From: Cinclus cinclus
Taxonomy: Eukaryota > Chordata > Aves > Passeriformes > Cinclidae
DNA: 64,000 bases
Reading direction: 5' to 3'
Assembly (NCBI RefSeq): GCF_963662255.1
Contig: NC_085067.1
Location: 9,480,648 to 9,544,647 of the forward strand
Every line of letters begins with the position of its first letter. Positions within the stretch are counted from its first letter, which is position 1. Position numbers and translations under genes: made by a program. The notes below the pieces were generated by a model. That model made no database searches. It saw nothing but the letters and a program-made list of their open reading frames with translations, and was not told the origin of the DNA. Shown here in pieces: positions 48,290 to 58,250 of the stretch.

Positions 48290-48900
48290 TATTTAACCTT
48301 TAGATTTTGGAGAAAGGAGTATAATGGGTCTCAGCAGGATATCATCTGATTTCTGCTCACAAGAGAGGGTCTTAAGTTTCCCTACAAAGTGGCTGTGATT
48401 TATGAGCTGTTTCTCACTTAGGGGTTAAGTGTTATCTCTCAGCCCAAATATCCCGTATTAGCAATAGAGCTGATTACCACTGTTTGTATCAGTCATTGGG
48501 ATTCTTAAATAAAATGGAGAGCAGCTTGTTGGAAATCCTCATTTCATTGAAAAGCATGGTTTAACTTTAATAGGGTTTGCATATATATCGTAAATCAGCT
48601 TGGAAAAAGGAGGGCATATTTTTTTTTCTCCATCTGATTGTTTTACACATTTCAACAGTGTGTAAAAACACAGCCTGTCATTGTTAATTTTAACCAAAGG
48701 GTATTACTTCTCAAAAGGCTGCAGTTGTGATTAAATGGAAAAGGTATCAGTAGTGTAAATGTGGAGCTGATTAAATGCTGTCAGCTCAGATTCCTTATGC
48801 AAAAGAGATACAGGGATTAGGCTGGCTGCTTTCACCACCTAAATAACATGAGTGTTTAAGCACACCTAATGCAGGGAACTTCGGCAACACTGGGTTTGTG
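48290..48900. promoter_or_regulatory. Candidate cis-regulatory block
   Basis: About 600 bases of complex AT-rich sequence with no notable frame and no transposon. It includes CCCGTATTAGCAATAG, GAGCTGATTACCACTG, ATATATATCGTAAATCAGC, TTGTTAATTTTAACC (near-palindrome), TGTGATTAAATGG, GCTGATTAAATGC and TTATGCAAAAG. Its continuous, unbroken texture is typical of conserved non-coding DNA. Not aligned. Confidence 0.36.
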
Positions 48901-49314
48901 TTTCAGCACAGGGAAAATCTGAATCCTGCAGTCCTTGGATTGAGCTGATCCCCCTTTACCATCCTAAGAAACTGGGTCTTTCCTACTCCTGAGACTGGGA
49001 TGGCAGTAACAAATGGTCTGGGCTTTGCTCCCTTAGGGAGTGTGGGACCTTCCCAAAGTGCAGGGTGGGTTGTAGGAGTTCAGAAAGAACTGTTCTTGCT
49101 GTTAGAAAGAGCAATTCTCTCTTCGGGTATAGTCCTGGGGATACAAGTGGAAATTAACAGGCAGGACCATTCCACTGCTACCTCACCTGCAGAACTGCCA
49201 CAGCTTTCAGCCTTTCTATGGAGGAGCAATTGTGCCTCCACCGAGGGTGAGGAAGGGACAGCGGCAGCATTGCAGAGTGCAGGAAAGGGACCTGGTTTCT
49301 GTCCTCAGAGCAGT
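48901..49314. other. Unique non-coding sequence
   Basis: A 135-codon + frame (49000-49407) runs into the CR1 fragment below, so it is not a gene. Nothing else is recognised. Confidence 0.5.
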
Positions 49315-49418
49315 TCAGAGAATCCTCCAATGGTTTGGATTAGAAGGGACCTTATAAAGATCATCCAGTTCCACCTCCCTGCGATGGGCAGGGACACCTT
49401 CCACTGACCAGGCTGCCA
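49315..49418 (-). mobile_element. CR1 LINE 3' fragment
   Basis: 'cagagaatcctccaatggtt', 'tggattagaagggacctta', 'taaagatcatccagttcca', 'cctccctgcgatgggcaggg' and 'acaccttccact' are the reversed CR1 3' UTR, about 100 bases. Confidence 0.9.
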
Positions 49419-49704
49419 GCTGTGTTTGCATCCTTCTTTCTGGTCAGAGTAGGGTGGAACTCGCAACCTTGGGCAAACAAGTTGTTCAAACCCTTCTCTC
49501 ACTGTTAGGGACAACTTCACTGTCACCTGTGGGAAGTGATCACCTCCCTCTGTAGGCTAGACTCTCTGGTGAGGTAGGTAGAGGTTTAATCAGGTGGAAA
49601 TGGCAGGTATTTTAAAGGATTTGTTTAACATCAGATCTCAAAAAGTTTTGGGGCACTACAGTGGGGCATAATGCTTGGTGGTTCTTTACAGACATCACAG
49701 TCCT
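49419..49704. other. Unique non-coding sequence
   Basis: Nothing is recognised. Confidence 0.5.
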
Positions 49705-49730
49705 CACAGACAGACAGACAGACAGACAGA
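49705..49730. repeat. (CAGA)6 microsatellite
   Basis: Six and a half perfect CAGA units. Confidence 0.92.
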
Positions 49731-50226
49731 GGTCTGTGCTTGCTGCAAGGAGTGTTCATGCCATGGGCAGGGAGTTGGGTTGCCTTGGGGATTGTACAGT
49801 GCTGGACAGAGCTGCAAAATGATCTTGCAAATCTCACACAGAGAGGTTCACGGTGAGGTCTGTGTTGTTCCTAAGCAGCTACAGAGAGAAGGTGGTGAGG
49901 GAACAGCATGACAAATCTGAGGAACAATGACCAGAAGAGAAAGGTGCCCTACATTTGCAAGTATTGCAATGTGTACAGAAGTATTCCTCAGACTTACTGC
50001 TGCTTATTCATAATTTAAATTTTCAATAATACACTATTTTCCCAATGCTATGGACCACAGATTTCACATCCTCACACGTGATCAAGCCAGCAGTGTGATA
50101 AAGGAATATGGGCAGAAGTCTAGTTCCTGAGATCCAAATCCCTCCTGATTAAAAGCCTTCTGTGGTTACTTTGGTGGTTTTCTCACAGCACTCAGCAGTT
50201 AACCAAAGACAAGAATTTCACACAGG
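49731..50226. other. Unique non-coding sequence
   Basis: Nothing is recognised. Confidence 0.5.
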
Positions 50227-50329
50227 TTTTTTCTGTTTTAGTTTTCTTTGGTTTTGTTTCTTTTTGTTTGCTTTTTTTGGTTTTGTTTTTTTTGTTGTTG
50301 TTGTTGTTTTTTTGGGTTTTTTTGTTTTC
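50227..50329 (+). repeat. T/G low-complexity tract
   Basis: TTTTG and GTT units with GGTTTTG joints. Includes (GTT)6 at about 50292-50308. It has the same orientation as the other four T/G tracts. Confidence 0.88.
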
Positions 50330-50879
50330 CTGGGTACATGTTGTCAGATACTGGCAAGTTGATAGGCTTTTATTTCATGCATAACTAAAGAAGCAGCAGT
50401 AGTATGAAGGGAGCTGGGCTACAGCTGATATCTAGAGTAGAACTTACTTTAATTGAAAAGCAGTTCTAGTCAATTTTTTTTCCTTCTCTTCTTATGGGCT
50501 GGGGGGGGGGGGGTGGAGAGAGGGGGGAAGAATTGTTTTCAAGCATTATTAAGCTTTTTTTTTTCTCCCAGAAGCTAAGAAAGCCATCTGTGAAAACCTG
50601 TTTGCATGTTTGTTTTCTACAATAAAATGCAAAATACTTCTTCCTGTTAGCGGATTATGCCATATGTCACTCCCTGTAACAAAACCAGCATGTTTATTAA
50701 TGAACCCAATCAGAGGCAAGGATTTAGAAAGATTTAAAGGAACTGAATTTTTAGTTCAATATTTTAGTGTAGAAAAACTTCTGGTCTGTTGTTCATGTTG
50801 TACTTGGAAAACTCAGGCTTTGTTTCTTGTATGAATTTGCTAAATTGGCAATGGAAAGAGAGCAGGAGGAAACTCTCTG
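50330..50879. other. Unique non-coding sequence with a G run
   Basis: A 13-base G run (50501-50513) followed by TGGAGAGAGGGGGG makes a strongly G-rich patch. A T run lies at about 50556-50565. Nothing is recognised otherwise. Confidence 0.55.
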
Positions 50880-51075
50880 GGAAAAGAAATCACACTGCAA
50901 TCCCTACGTTCTGCATGCATGAACCCCCAGCTGATTGTGATCAGCAGTTTATATGTGATTAATATTTAATTTGATTGGTATAGTTTTTTCTCAAGATAAG
51001 CTAATTAAGTAACTTGATGGAAAGGACACCCTTGTGCATTAATGTAGCAGCGTTTTGGTTTCTGTAGGGCAGACT
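50880..51075. promoter_or_regulatory. Candidate cis-regulatory block
   Basis: Contains TTCTGCATGCATGAAC, a 6-bp foldback GCTGAT-TGTG-ATCAGC (50930-50945), GTGATTAATATTTAATTTG, GATAAGCTAATTAAGTAAC and GCATTAATGTAGC. There is no frame or repeat. Motif-based inference only. Confidence 0.3.
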
Positions 51076-53736
51076 AAACCTTCCTGAGTTACAGATGAGC
51101 TGGAGTCAGCTTTCTCAGTGTGAAGTGCAGAGATCTGAATTCCATGGCTTTGGATTTTCTCTCCCCAGACTGCCTGAGAGCTGGACTTACGAGAGCTGGA
51201 TTGCTGCTGTGCTGGGGACTATTTCATACAAGATAAGGGCTGTTGTGATAGACAGAAAGGCAACCAGAGATCTTCTGTTTGCCCCCTGTCATGGCAGGAG
51301 ACTGTGCCTGCCCAGAATCTGGTTACAGTCCTGGGAGTTTTTGACTTCTGAAATAGATGAGGTCTCTTATCATAAGGGTTCAAAGCTTGGGCTTCAACAC
51401 ACCAATCAATACTTGCTTTATCTTTAAACTCTAATACTGCCCTCACTGATTCAGATCTCGTTGTAGAGCTCAGCTCAGGCTGATAATGCTGCTGAGAGGG
51501 AGATGGAGCATTTCAGCTCAGGCTGGGATTTCTCATGTTGTTCCACCCAGGACTGAGCAGCATTCAGCAAATGGGATTTTAGGTTGCTGTGTGAGGAAGT
51601 TTTACCCCTTCTTCTGAGTTCACAGAGAATTTGCAGTGCTTTCTATATGTTTTTTTGGAATATTCCATTACCTTTCAAAACCCTAAAATAAGCAATAACA
51701 GTCTGATTTTTCACATGTGCTTCCAGGGTAACCACAGGTAAAGAGTGAATGCCAGGTCTGTTCTCTGGCAGCAGAACACTGCTGGAAATGGATCCATTGC
51801 TTCCCTAGGTAGAATACATTTCTCAGTGCTGAATTCTTGCACTGACACCTGGCTGGCCCACTTATGAGGGGGATAATTGAGTTAGTATCTTCAAAATTCG
51901 TATCTTAAGACAGGAAAAGGTGTTCATTTTCTCAGTAGATGTATTTACTAATTCAGTCATGAAACAGCTTCCTAAGTGTACTTTGTGAAGACCAGAGGAA
52001 AGAAATTCTTCTTAACATTCCTCCAACTTTCTTATATCTAATGAAAGGCTCCATAATTTAGTGTCTTTCTCAAAAGCATAGTTCATCATGGAAGAAAACT
52101 GAAAAATAAAAGTGACCTTTTTGAAAGGTCAGTTCATGTTTATGCATCAGAAACAGTCATGAGTACAGGTTTGGAGCAAGACAATGCTGTCCTAAAATAG
52201 CATTCCATTAATTGTTTAATCAGCCCATGCTTGTTACAGATTTGACATGTTCTTTAGACAAATCAGGTCAGAGGTAACAAGTGATTCAAAGAAACAGATA
52301 AAAACCCTACTGAAGTGTTGAAAACATTCTTCTTACAAGAAAAAATCTGAAATTGAAGCATACTCCAGTTTGGAAAATTAATAACCTGATGAGCTTTCAC
52401 AGGCACCCTGAAGCCCCAAAATTCCTGGATTCCCCCCACCCATCTGCTAAAGACTCCCCAAGAAATATGTCAACCCTTATTTTGCTGTCTTTATTTTTCT
52501 CCTCATTTTCTTTCTTAGCATGTGCCTGTTGGGGAAGTGATCATCTTTGCTCCCTGTTTGGCTGCAGGACTTCAGTCAGAACCTGCATCCCATCCCAGAA
52601 ATGCTCCCTCAAGGGAGGGCCCTGGGAGCTGTGGCAGCCTCCCTGCACCCTGTGAGAACAGGTTAAAACTGTGTTACAGCCTCTAGAGCATCCTCCTCTC
52701 TTTGGGAGCAGGAACAGAGTGCATGGGGTGGATGTAGGATGACAGGATCAGAGGGCTGTCCGGGCTGTTGCACACTCCATGTGGATATTGTGATTTCAGG
52801 AGACGAGCCCTGAGGACAGTGTCTGTGGGTTAGGCAGATCTGAGAGGAGGAATGGTCATGTAGGATTTTATTCATGCACTTCAGTTTCCAGCAGTGGGGA
52901 AATGTCCCCATATCTGCTCTCTACTAAAATGCCCATCAGCTGATTTCTCTCCTCTGGGTGCTAGCCCTGGCAGAGCTCTCCCCTCAGCTTTGCCTCCGAA
53001 TGCTTCTGCTGCATCCCTGTGATTGCTATTCCAGACACCTGAACTTTGTCAACTCTCCAGTTTAGTTTCCCAAATGAGAAACAAGCTGGCAGCCCAAGGT
53101 GCAGCTGAGGAACAGGCAATTCCTGAGAGCTGCTGTTGAAATGGGGAACGTGCACAGTCATTTCTCTTGACCATCAGCACTGAGTGATGGTGGCACAAAG
53201 CAGGAAGCCTTTTGCATCTCGTGCAAGGCAAAGCAGTGTTGTTATTCTGGCTGCATAGCTTGGCTTGTTATTGAGCACATGCTTTGCAGATTAGCCTGTT
53301 TGTATAGCCAATCGAACATGTGCTCCATTAAAAATTAAAACATCCTGTTTTAAGGATGGAGCAGGAGACATCAGCTGGCACTGTGTAGCAGACATGGAAA
53401 GCCCCCAGAGCCCATAACCATAGGTTACAGCAAATGTTAATCAGTGCCAATGCAGTTAAATAATGCAGTTCGTGCAGATGGCAGCTACTACATCTACTCA
53501 CAGATGTGTCCTCGAGTCCCTGAGGTTGCTGTATCACAGGAGTTGTCAGGAACAGTCAGATCTGATGCTGACTGTGAGTATCACCTTTGTATTTATGCCA
53601 CAGATACCAGCCAGAGGAAAGGCAGCCATGCCTAGGCCTGAGGAACGAGGTCAGAAAAACACCAGAGCATAGCATGAGGCTGGACCTGAACTCAAATAAA
53701 ACAAAAAGGAAATCTGTGCCCTTCTTCTCAAGTTGC
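51076..53736. other. Unique non-coding sequence
   Basis: About 2.7 kb. AT-rich parts near 52190-52330 and 53260-53350 carry TAATTG/TTAAAAATTAAAA words. Frames to 110 codons match nothing known. No mobile element is recognised. Confidence 0.45.
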
Positions 53737-53914
53737 TTTGGTTTTCTTTTTTTTGTTTTTTGTTTTTTGTTTGTTGTTGGTTTTTTGTTGTTGTTTTGTT
53801 TGTTTTTTGGTTTTTTTGTTTGTTTGGGTTTTTTGTTTTGGTTTGGTTTTTTGTTTTGTTTTGTTTTGTTTTTGTTTTTGGTTGGTTGGTTGGTTGGATT
53901 GGTTTGGTTTTTTT
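53737..53914 (+). repeat. T/G low-complexity tract ending in (GGTT)n
   Basis: Nearly 180 bases of T runs with single or double G's, then (GGTT)5-like sequence at about 53880-53897 and GGTTTGGTTTTTTTG. It creates most of an open frame of 210 codons on the + strand (53587-54219) whose middle is pure Phe, Val, Leu and Cys, so that frame is an artefact. Confidence 0.9.
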
Positions 53915-55754
53915 GCCAGCCAGGTTTACCTTCTGCACATACAGATCAATGCCTTACCATCTTTAAGGACCTGGATCCACAGCTCAGGCTTTTGATATTT
54001 GTGATCACTGCATGTCATTATAGCCATACCATGTGTACAGGAGTCCAGAGGAGAGGTTCTCAGCCTGCACCGGTAAGACCATTTGGGATTTTTGTGTCCT
54101 TCCCCATCTCTGCAGAACTGATTCTGCAGCTGGAGCCCTGTTCACAGCAGTCTCTAGGTCACATATCATACAGGTGTTCTCTGCCAGCTTGCCATATTGT
54201 CCTATCTCAGGAGAAGTAATTTATTTACCTTTTCAGCTGTTTATGCTCAGGATGTGTATTTATGAAAAGGAGTGTGCAAATCTATATGACACGCAAGAGT
54301 TTGCAGATGAACATTGTGCTGTAAGTATAAATATTGTTTCTAAGATCTGTCATGCTGTTCAGTAGGTACTAAAAAGAAAAACCATTGCAAGTCAAGAAGC
54401 TTAAAAGTATTTCTTTTTCTTTTTTCACATCTTAGTGCTCCCTTCATCATCTGTTTGTATTTCAGGTCTGTGTCACTGGTGAATGTTCTTTATCTCAAAT
54501 CTGGGGATTTCTTTTTAAAAAGCTTGTCTCCTTTCTTAAAAAGGGTTCTGTCTATGTATATTGTGTGGAATAGCTTGAAAAATTTAAAAATCTTATCTGT
54601 AAATACTGGGCTTTTTCTCAGCTTTTGCTTAATTCCCTGAGGACACGATCATTAGAGATGAGTGTTCTAAAACATGTAGATCTGAGGTTTTCTCATTTCC
54701 TGGTCACTTCACCATTGTTCTGAGTGCAAGTGTCTTGTCTACAGCACCCAGCATTTGGTGCTCTTTGTTGCAATGGCTCCATTTGTGTTTTCTGTGGAAG
54801 ATGAGCTCCAAATCAGCCATCTGCAGTGAGCCTCAGTGGAGACATTTGCTTGTTACAACTGTGATTTCTTGAACTTGCCATAAGACTGTCACACTCCACC
54901 CATCCCATCCCACTGGATGGCACACCAAGCCTGCATCCCATCATTTGTAAAGAGCTATTGGCAGGGTTGGGAATTGCACAAGTGCAAGGAGGTTGGTAGA
55001 AAGATCTGAGAGCATAATACATTTTGGTTATTTAAATTTAGTTCTCAAGGCTATAAAATGGGACTTGGAACTCAGGGGACTCATTTTTTCCTCAGTAGTT
55101 TCATCTTTTAACCATTAATTGTCAGCTAGGCAGTGTGGGATGAGCATTCTGCTGTGACCATGCTTCTGTCAATTAATAATGGAACGTATCCAAAGTTTAT
55201 CTGTAGCAATCATTCATACCATCTGGAAATACAAATTAGATGATTTTGAAGGCAGTCTACAAACAGGCATGTTGTTCTAGGGACTGCCATAATTATATCT
55301 ATCAAATAGAGAGAGAAAAAAATGTATTTAATGCCTTTTTAAATAGCGTATTGAGATCAATATCCCCTGAGAGTGAGCTGGGTTCCCAAAGAACAGGAAC
55401 GGCAGCAGATTTTTATCACCTTCCCATGCGTGTGGAGCAATGCTCCCAGTGAGAACCAGCCATTTTGGGGAATGAGCAGGGGATTATTTTTCTTGCCCAT
55501 TCTGGCCCTGGCCTCATTCCCAAACCTGACAATAGCAGTGCCAATTAGTGACAGACTGGGGACTGGCCAGAGATGACAACGAAGCACTCACAGGACAGAC
55601 AGAAATGTTTTAAATGAGCTGCTGGATCAAAGGGAAGGGAAGGAGCCGTTTGGGCAGCAGGCAGCAGTCCCACGTTACTTCATGCAGTTGAGCTCCCGGC
55701 CTGGCCCATCCTCCCACACACACGGCTGTGATAGAGCCCCACTCGTTCTTCACA
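53915..55754. other. Unique non-coding sequence
   Basis: Mixed and AT-rich. A piece at 55040-55060 ('ctcaaggctataaaatggga') faintly recalls a MIR word but is too short. Nothing is called. Confidence 0.45.
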
Positions 55755-55805
55755 CAATCCTGGAGTATCCTGAGCTGGAAGGGACCCACAAGAATGCTGA
55801 GAGCC
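55755..55805 (-). mobile_element. CR1 LINE 3' end, short
   Basis: 'acaatcctggagtatcctga' and 'gctggaagggacccacaag' then 'aatgctgagagcc' correspond to the reversed 3' end (ATATCCTGAGTTGGAAGGGACCCACAAGGAT) of a CR1 subtype. About 50 bases are clear. The following GC-rich DNA may or may not belong to it. Confidence 0.65.
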
Positions 55806-56098
55806 AGTGCTGGCTGCTGTTTGGGCGCAGCAGGGCCTGCAGGGCAGCCCTGCAGCTATGGCTGCCCTCGGGGAGCCGCGCTCTCGGGATGCAGCGGCAG
55901 CAGCAGCTCGGGCTCCTGCCCTGCCCCAGCAGGGAGAGCCCCGAGGGCTCCCCACACCCCTGGCACTGCTCTGCTGCTGCGGCCATGGCTTTTACAGAGC
56001 TTCACCAGCACTGCCTCAGCCCGGGGAATCCCTGTGTCTGCAGCTTCCAGCACAGGCCCTGCCTCTCCCTCAGGAGGTCTCTCCCTCACAGATGGATG
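55806..56098. other. GC-rich flank of the minisatellite
   Basis: About 290 bases rich in G+C and GC-AGC-type words (CAGCGGCAGCAGCAGC), with about ten CpG's. Chance frames of 78-146 codons cross it. It is too short and too close to repeats to call a CpG-island promoter with confidence. Confidence 0.4.
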
Positions 56099-56786
56099 GT
56101 GATGTCCCCTCCTGAGCAGTGACCACAGGTGACCCTGCCCTGTGATGTCCCCTCCTGGGCAGTGACCACAGGTGACCCTGCCCTGTGATGTCCCCTCCTG
56201 GGCAGTCACCACAGGTGACCCTGCCCTGTGATGTCCCCTCCTGAGCAGTGACCACAGGTGACCCTGCCCTGTGATGTCCCCTCCTGGGCAGTCACCACAG
56301 GTGACCCTGCCCTGTGATGTCCCCTCCTGAGCAGTGACCACAGGTGACCCTGCCCTGTGATGTCCCCGCCTGAGCAGTGACCACAGGTGACCCTGCCCTG
56401 TGATGTCCCCTCCTGGGCAGTCACCACAGGTGACCCTGCCCTGTGATGTCCCCGCCTGAGCAGTCACCACAGGTGACCCTGCCCTGTGATGTCCCCTCCT
56501 GGGCAGTCACCACAGGTGACCCTGCCCTGTGATGTCCCCTCCTGGGCAGTCACCACAGGTGACCCTGCCCTGTGATGTCCCCTCCTGAGCAGTGACCACA
56601 GGTGACCCTGCCCTGTGATGTCCCCTCCTGGGCAGTCACCACAGGTGACCCTGCCCTGTGATGTCCCCTCCTGGGCAGTGACCACAGGTGACCCTGCCCT
56701 GTGATGTCCCCTCCTGGGCAGTCACCACAGGTGACCCTGCCCTGTGATGTCCCCTCCTGGGCAGTGACCACAGGTGACCCTGCCCT
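56099..56786. repeat. 43-bp minisatellite, exactly 16 units
   Basis: Sixteen head-to-tail 43-base units starting at 56099, 56142, 56185 and so on to 56744, with no insertion or deletion. Each unit starts gtgatgtccc and ends gtgaccctgccct. Only three columns vary: column 12 (T, but G in units 7 and 9), column 17 (A in units 1, 4, 6, 7, 9 and 12, G elsewhere) and column 23 (C in units 3, 5, 8, 9, 10, 11, 13 and 15, G elsewhere). Every unit contains a CAGGTG E-box. Units 13-16 alternate C,G,C,G at column 23, suggesting an 86-base double unit. The near-identity means recent expansion or ongoing homogenisation. Because 43 is not a multiple of three, long - strand frames wander through all three readings. 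They are not genes. Confidence 0.98.
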
Positions 56787-57479
56787 GGGCCTGTCTAAGC
56801 TGAACCACCTGAAACTGCCAGACTCACCCCTGCTGGTCTCTCCATCTCATTGCCATTCTATCAAATGTAGCATCGAAGACCTGGAAATAAAAGAAATGTG
56901 AAATATAGTTTATTCTCATAATTATAGATGAGGAGTTGTAACTGCATCTGTGCACTTCTCAGTAAAGCAGCTGTTCTGCCCTTAGAAGGATATTTATAGA
57001 CTATTGAAGGTAAACAATCCTGGCTTATTTCATATTGCAACTACATTTGCACTGAGTTTAGCTGCAATTTGATCAAAGAAGCTGCTGACATGTCAGCTTT
57101 ACTGATACAAGATAGTTTTTCCTTGCTATTTCTGCTAAATAATCTCTGCATATTTTTCATATGAACTGTTTTGATATTAGTAAGTTTTTGGAGTTGCAGT
57201 TGAGGAGTGAATTGGTATAATATGCAAACCCATCCTCAATCTCTGAGTCATCATCTTACAGCTTGCCTCATACAGCTTGAGGTGACTATTTGATTTTGTT
57301 TTTTTTTCTCTCTCAGAATTTATTCTGTGCCAGTTTTCAACGCTCTGTAAATGGTTCAACATCCGAATTTTGACATGATGATTTTCAGTGTTTAAAGCTC
57401 CACTTTGGTCAGTAGTTGATGAGTTATCCCAGTCTTTCACTGGTGTTTTGCTGCTGTTCTCCCAAGTGTGTGGTCAACT
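56787..57479. other. Unique non-coding sequence
   Basis: Abrupt return to AT-rich unique DNA after the minisatellite. Nothing is recognised. Confidence 0.5.
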
Positions 57480-57720
57480 ATGATGGCATTTAGCTGGTAG
57501 ACCAGCCTGTACCGCAGTGATGACTCTACTTTATACATAAAGTAATGTTTAGGTGCATTGCAAAATTCATTTTAGTCCTTATCCGATGTGAACTGCGAGC
57601 AATATTTCTAAAGGAATTTTTTTACCTGATGAAAACCTATGGCAATTGGAAATCCATCTTGGATTTAATGTACGCAGTGGCTGAAGAAATATATACAGTG
57701 GGTGAATGCAGGAATGAGTA
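57480..57720. promoter_or_regulatory. Weak candidate cis-regulatory block
   Basis: Complex sequence with TTTAGCTGGTAGACC, TACCGCAGTGATGAC, ATACATAAAGTAATG, TTATCCGATGTG and TGCGAGCAATATTTC, including several isolated CpG's. No frame or repeat. It sits just before a CR1 insertion. Motif/texture inference only. Confidence 0.25.
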
Positions 57721-57747
57721 AAACTGCTCAGGAGCTGCTGTTGCTGC

Positions 57748-57985
57748 CCAGGTTGGGTTTTAGGGAAAGGTTCTTCCCCCAGAGAGTGGTGGGCACTGCC
57801 CAGGCTCCCCAGGGAATGGGCACGGCCCCGAGGCTGCCAGAGCTCCAGGAGCTGCCAGGGATGCCCAGGGAGGGATTGTTGGGGTGTCTGTGCAGGGCCA
57901 GGGGCTGCACTGGGTGATCCTTGGGGGTCCCTTCCAGCTCAGGATGTTCTGTGCTGCGGTGATTCTGTGAGTCTGACTCTGTGGG
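57748..57985 (+). mobile_element. CR1 LINE 3' fragment, GC-rich subtype
   Basis: 'gttgggttttagggaaagg', 'ttcttcccccagag', 'cactgcccaggctccccagg', 'tgatccttgggggtccctt', 'ccagctcaggatgttctgtg' and 'tgattctgtgagt' give the CR1 ORF2 end plus a 3' tip with ATTCTGTG-like repeats. Positions 57790-57890 match 18530-18630 without a difference. This copy keeps the 3' tip that the other lacks. Confidence 0.88.
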
Positions 57986-58187
57986 GCTGTGCTGGGTGAG
58001 ATGAGCTGAGCTGTGGCTGTAGCCCTGCCCCAGGGAGCTACTGAGCCCGGTGTGACCCAGAGCACCCTCTCCCCAGTGAGAAACCTGCAGTATCCACAGC
58101 AAAGGTACTTTAGAAAAACCTGGGACCAAAGCAGGTGAACAGATTTAACTTCCCTCCCTCCACAATGTGCAGGTGCCTGTTCTATTT
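57986..58187. other. Non-coding sequence after CR1
   Basis: GC-rich, mixed. Nothing is recognised. Confidence 0.5.
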
Positions 58188-58250
58188 AGGGCCCTGATCC
58201 AGTAGCACTGAAGTCAATTATAACCTCTTTGCTGGTTTCCATCAGCTGTG
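58188..58250. mobile_element. Possible relic of an ancient amniote repeat
   Basis: 'agggccctgatccagtagca' followed by 'ctgaagtcaattataacct' and 'tgctggtttccatc' resembles the 'aGGGCCTGATCCtgcagcacTGAAGTCAATgg' words of an old interspersed repeat common in reptiles and birds, with some self-complementarity (TGAAGTCAAT). The family name is not recalled. Confidence 0.4.

Noticed and set aside
49000..49407. 135-codon + strand frame
   Set aside because: Its end lies inside a reversed CR1 fragment, so it cannot be a conserved gene end.
53587..54219. 210-codon + strand frame rich in Phe, Val and Leu that could be read as a membrane protein
   Set aside because: The hydrophobic middle is the T/G low-complexity tract. 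There is no conserved flank or start.
55030..55090. Possible MIR word 'ctataaaatggga'
   Set aside because: A single short word with no neighbouring MIR core text.
55856..56470. 204-codon - strand repeat protein
   Set aside because: It is the 43-base minisatellite read in rotating frames. The unit simply lacks most - strand stops.
56099..56786. CRISPR-like array
   Set aside because: The units are contiguous with no unique spacers and the sequence is vertebrate. It is a minisatellite.
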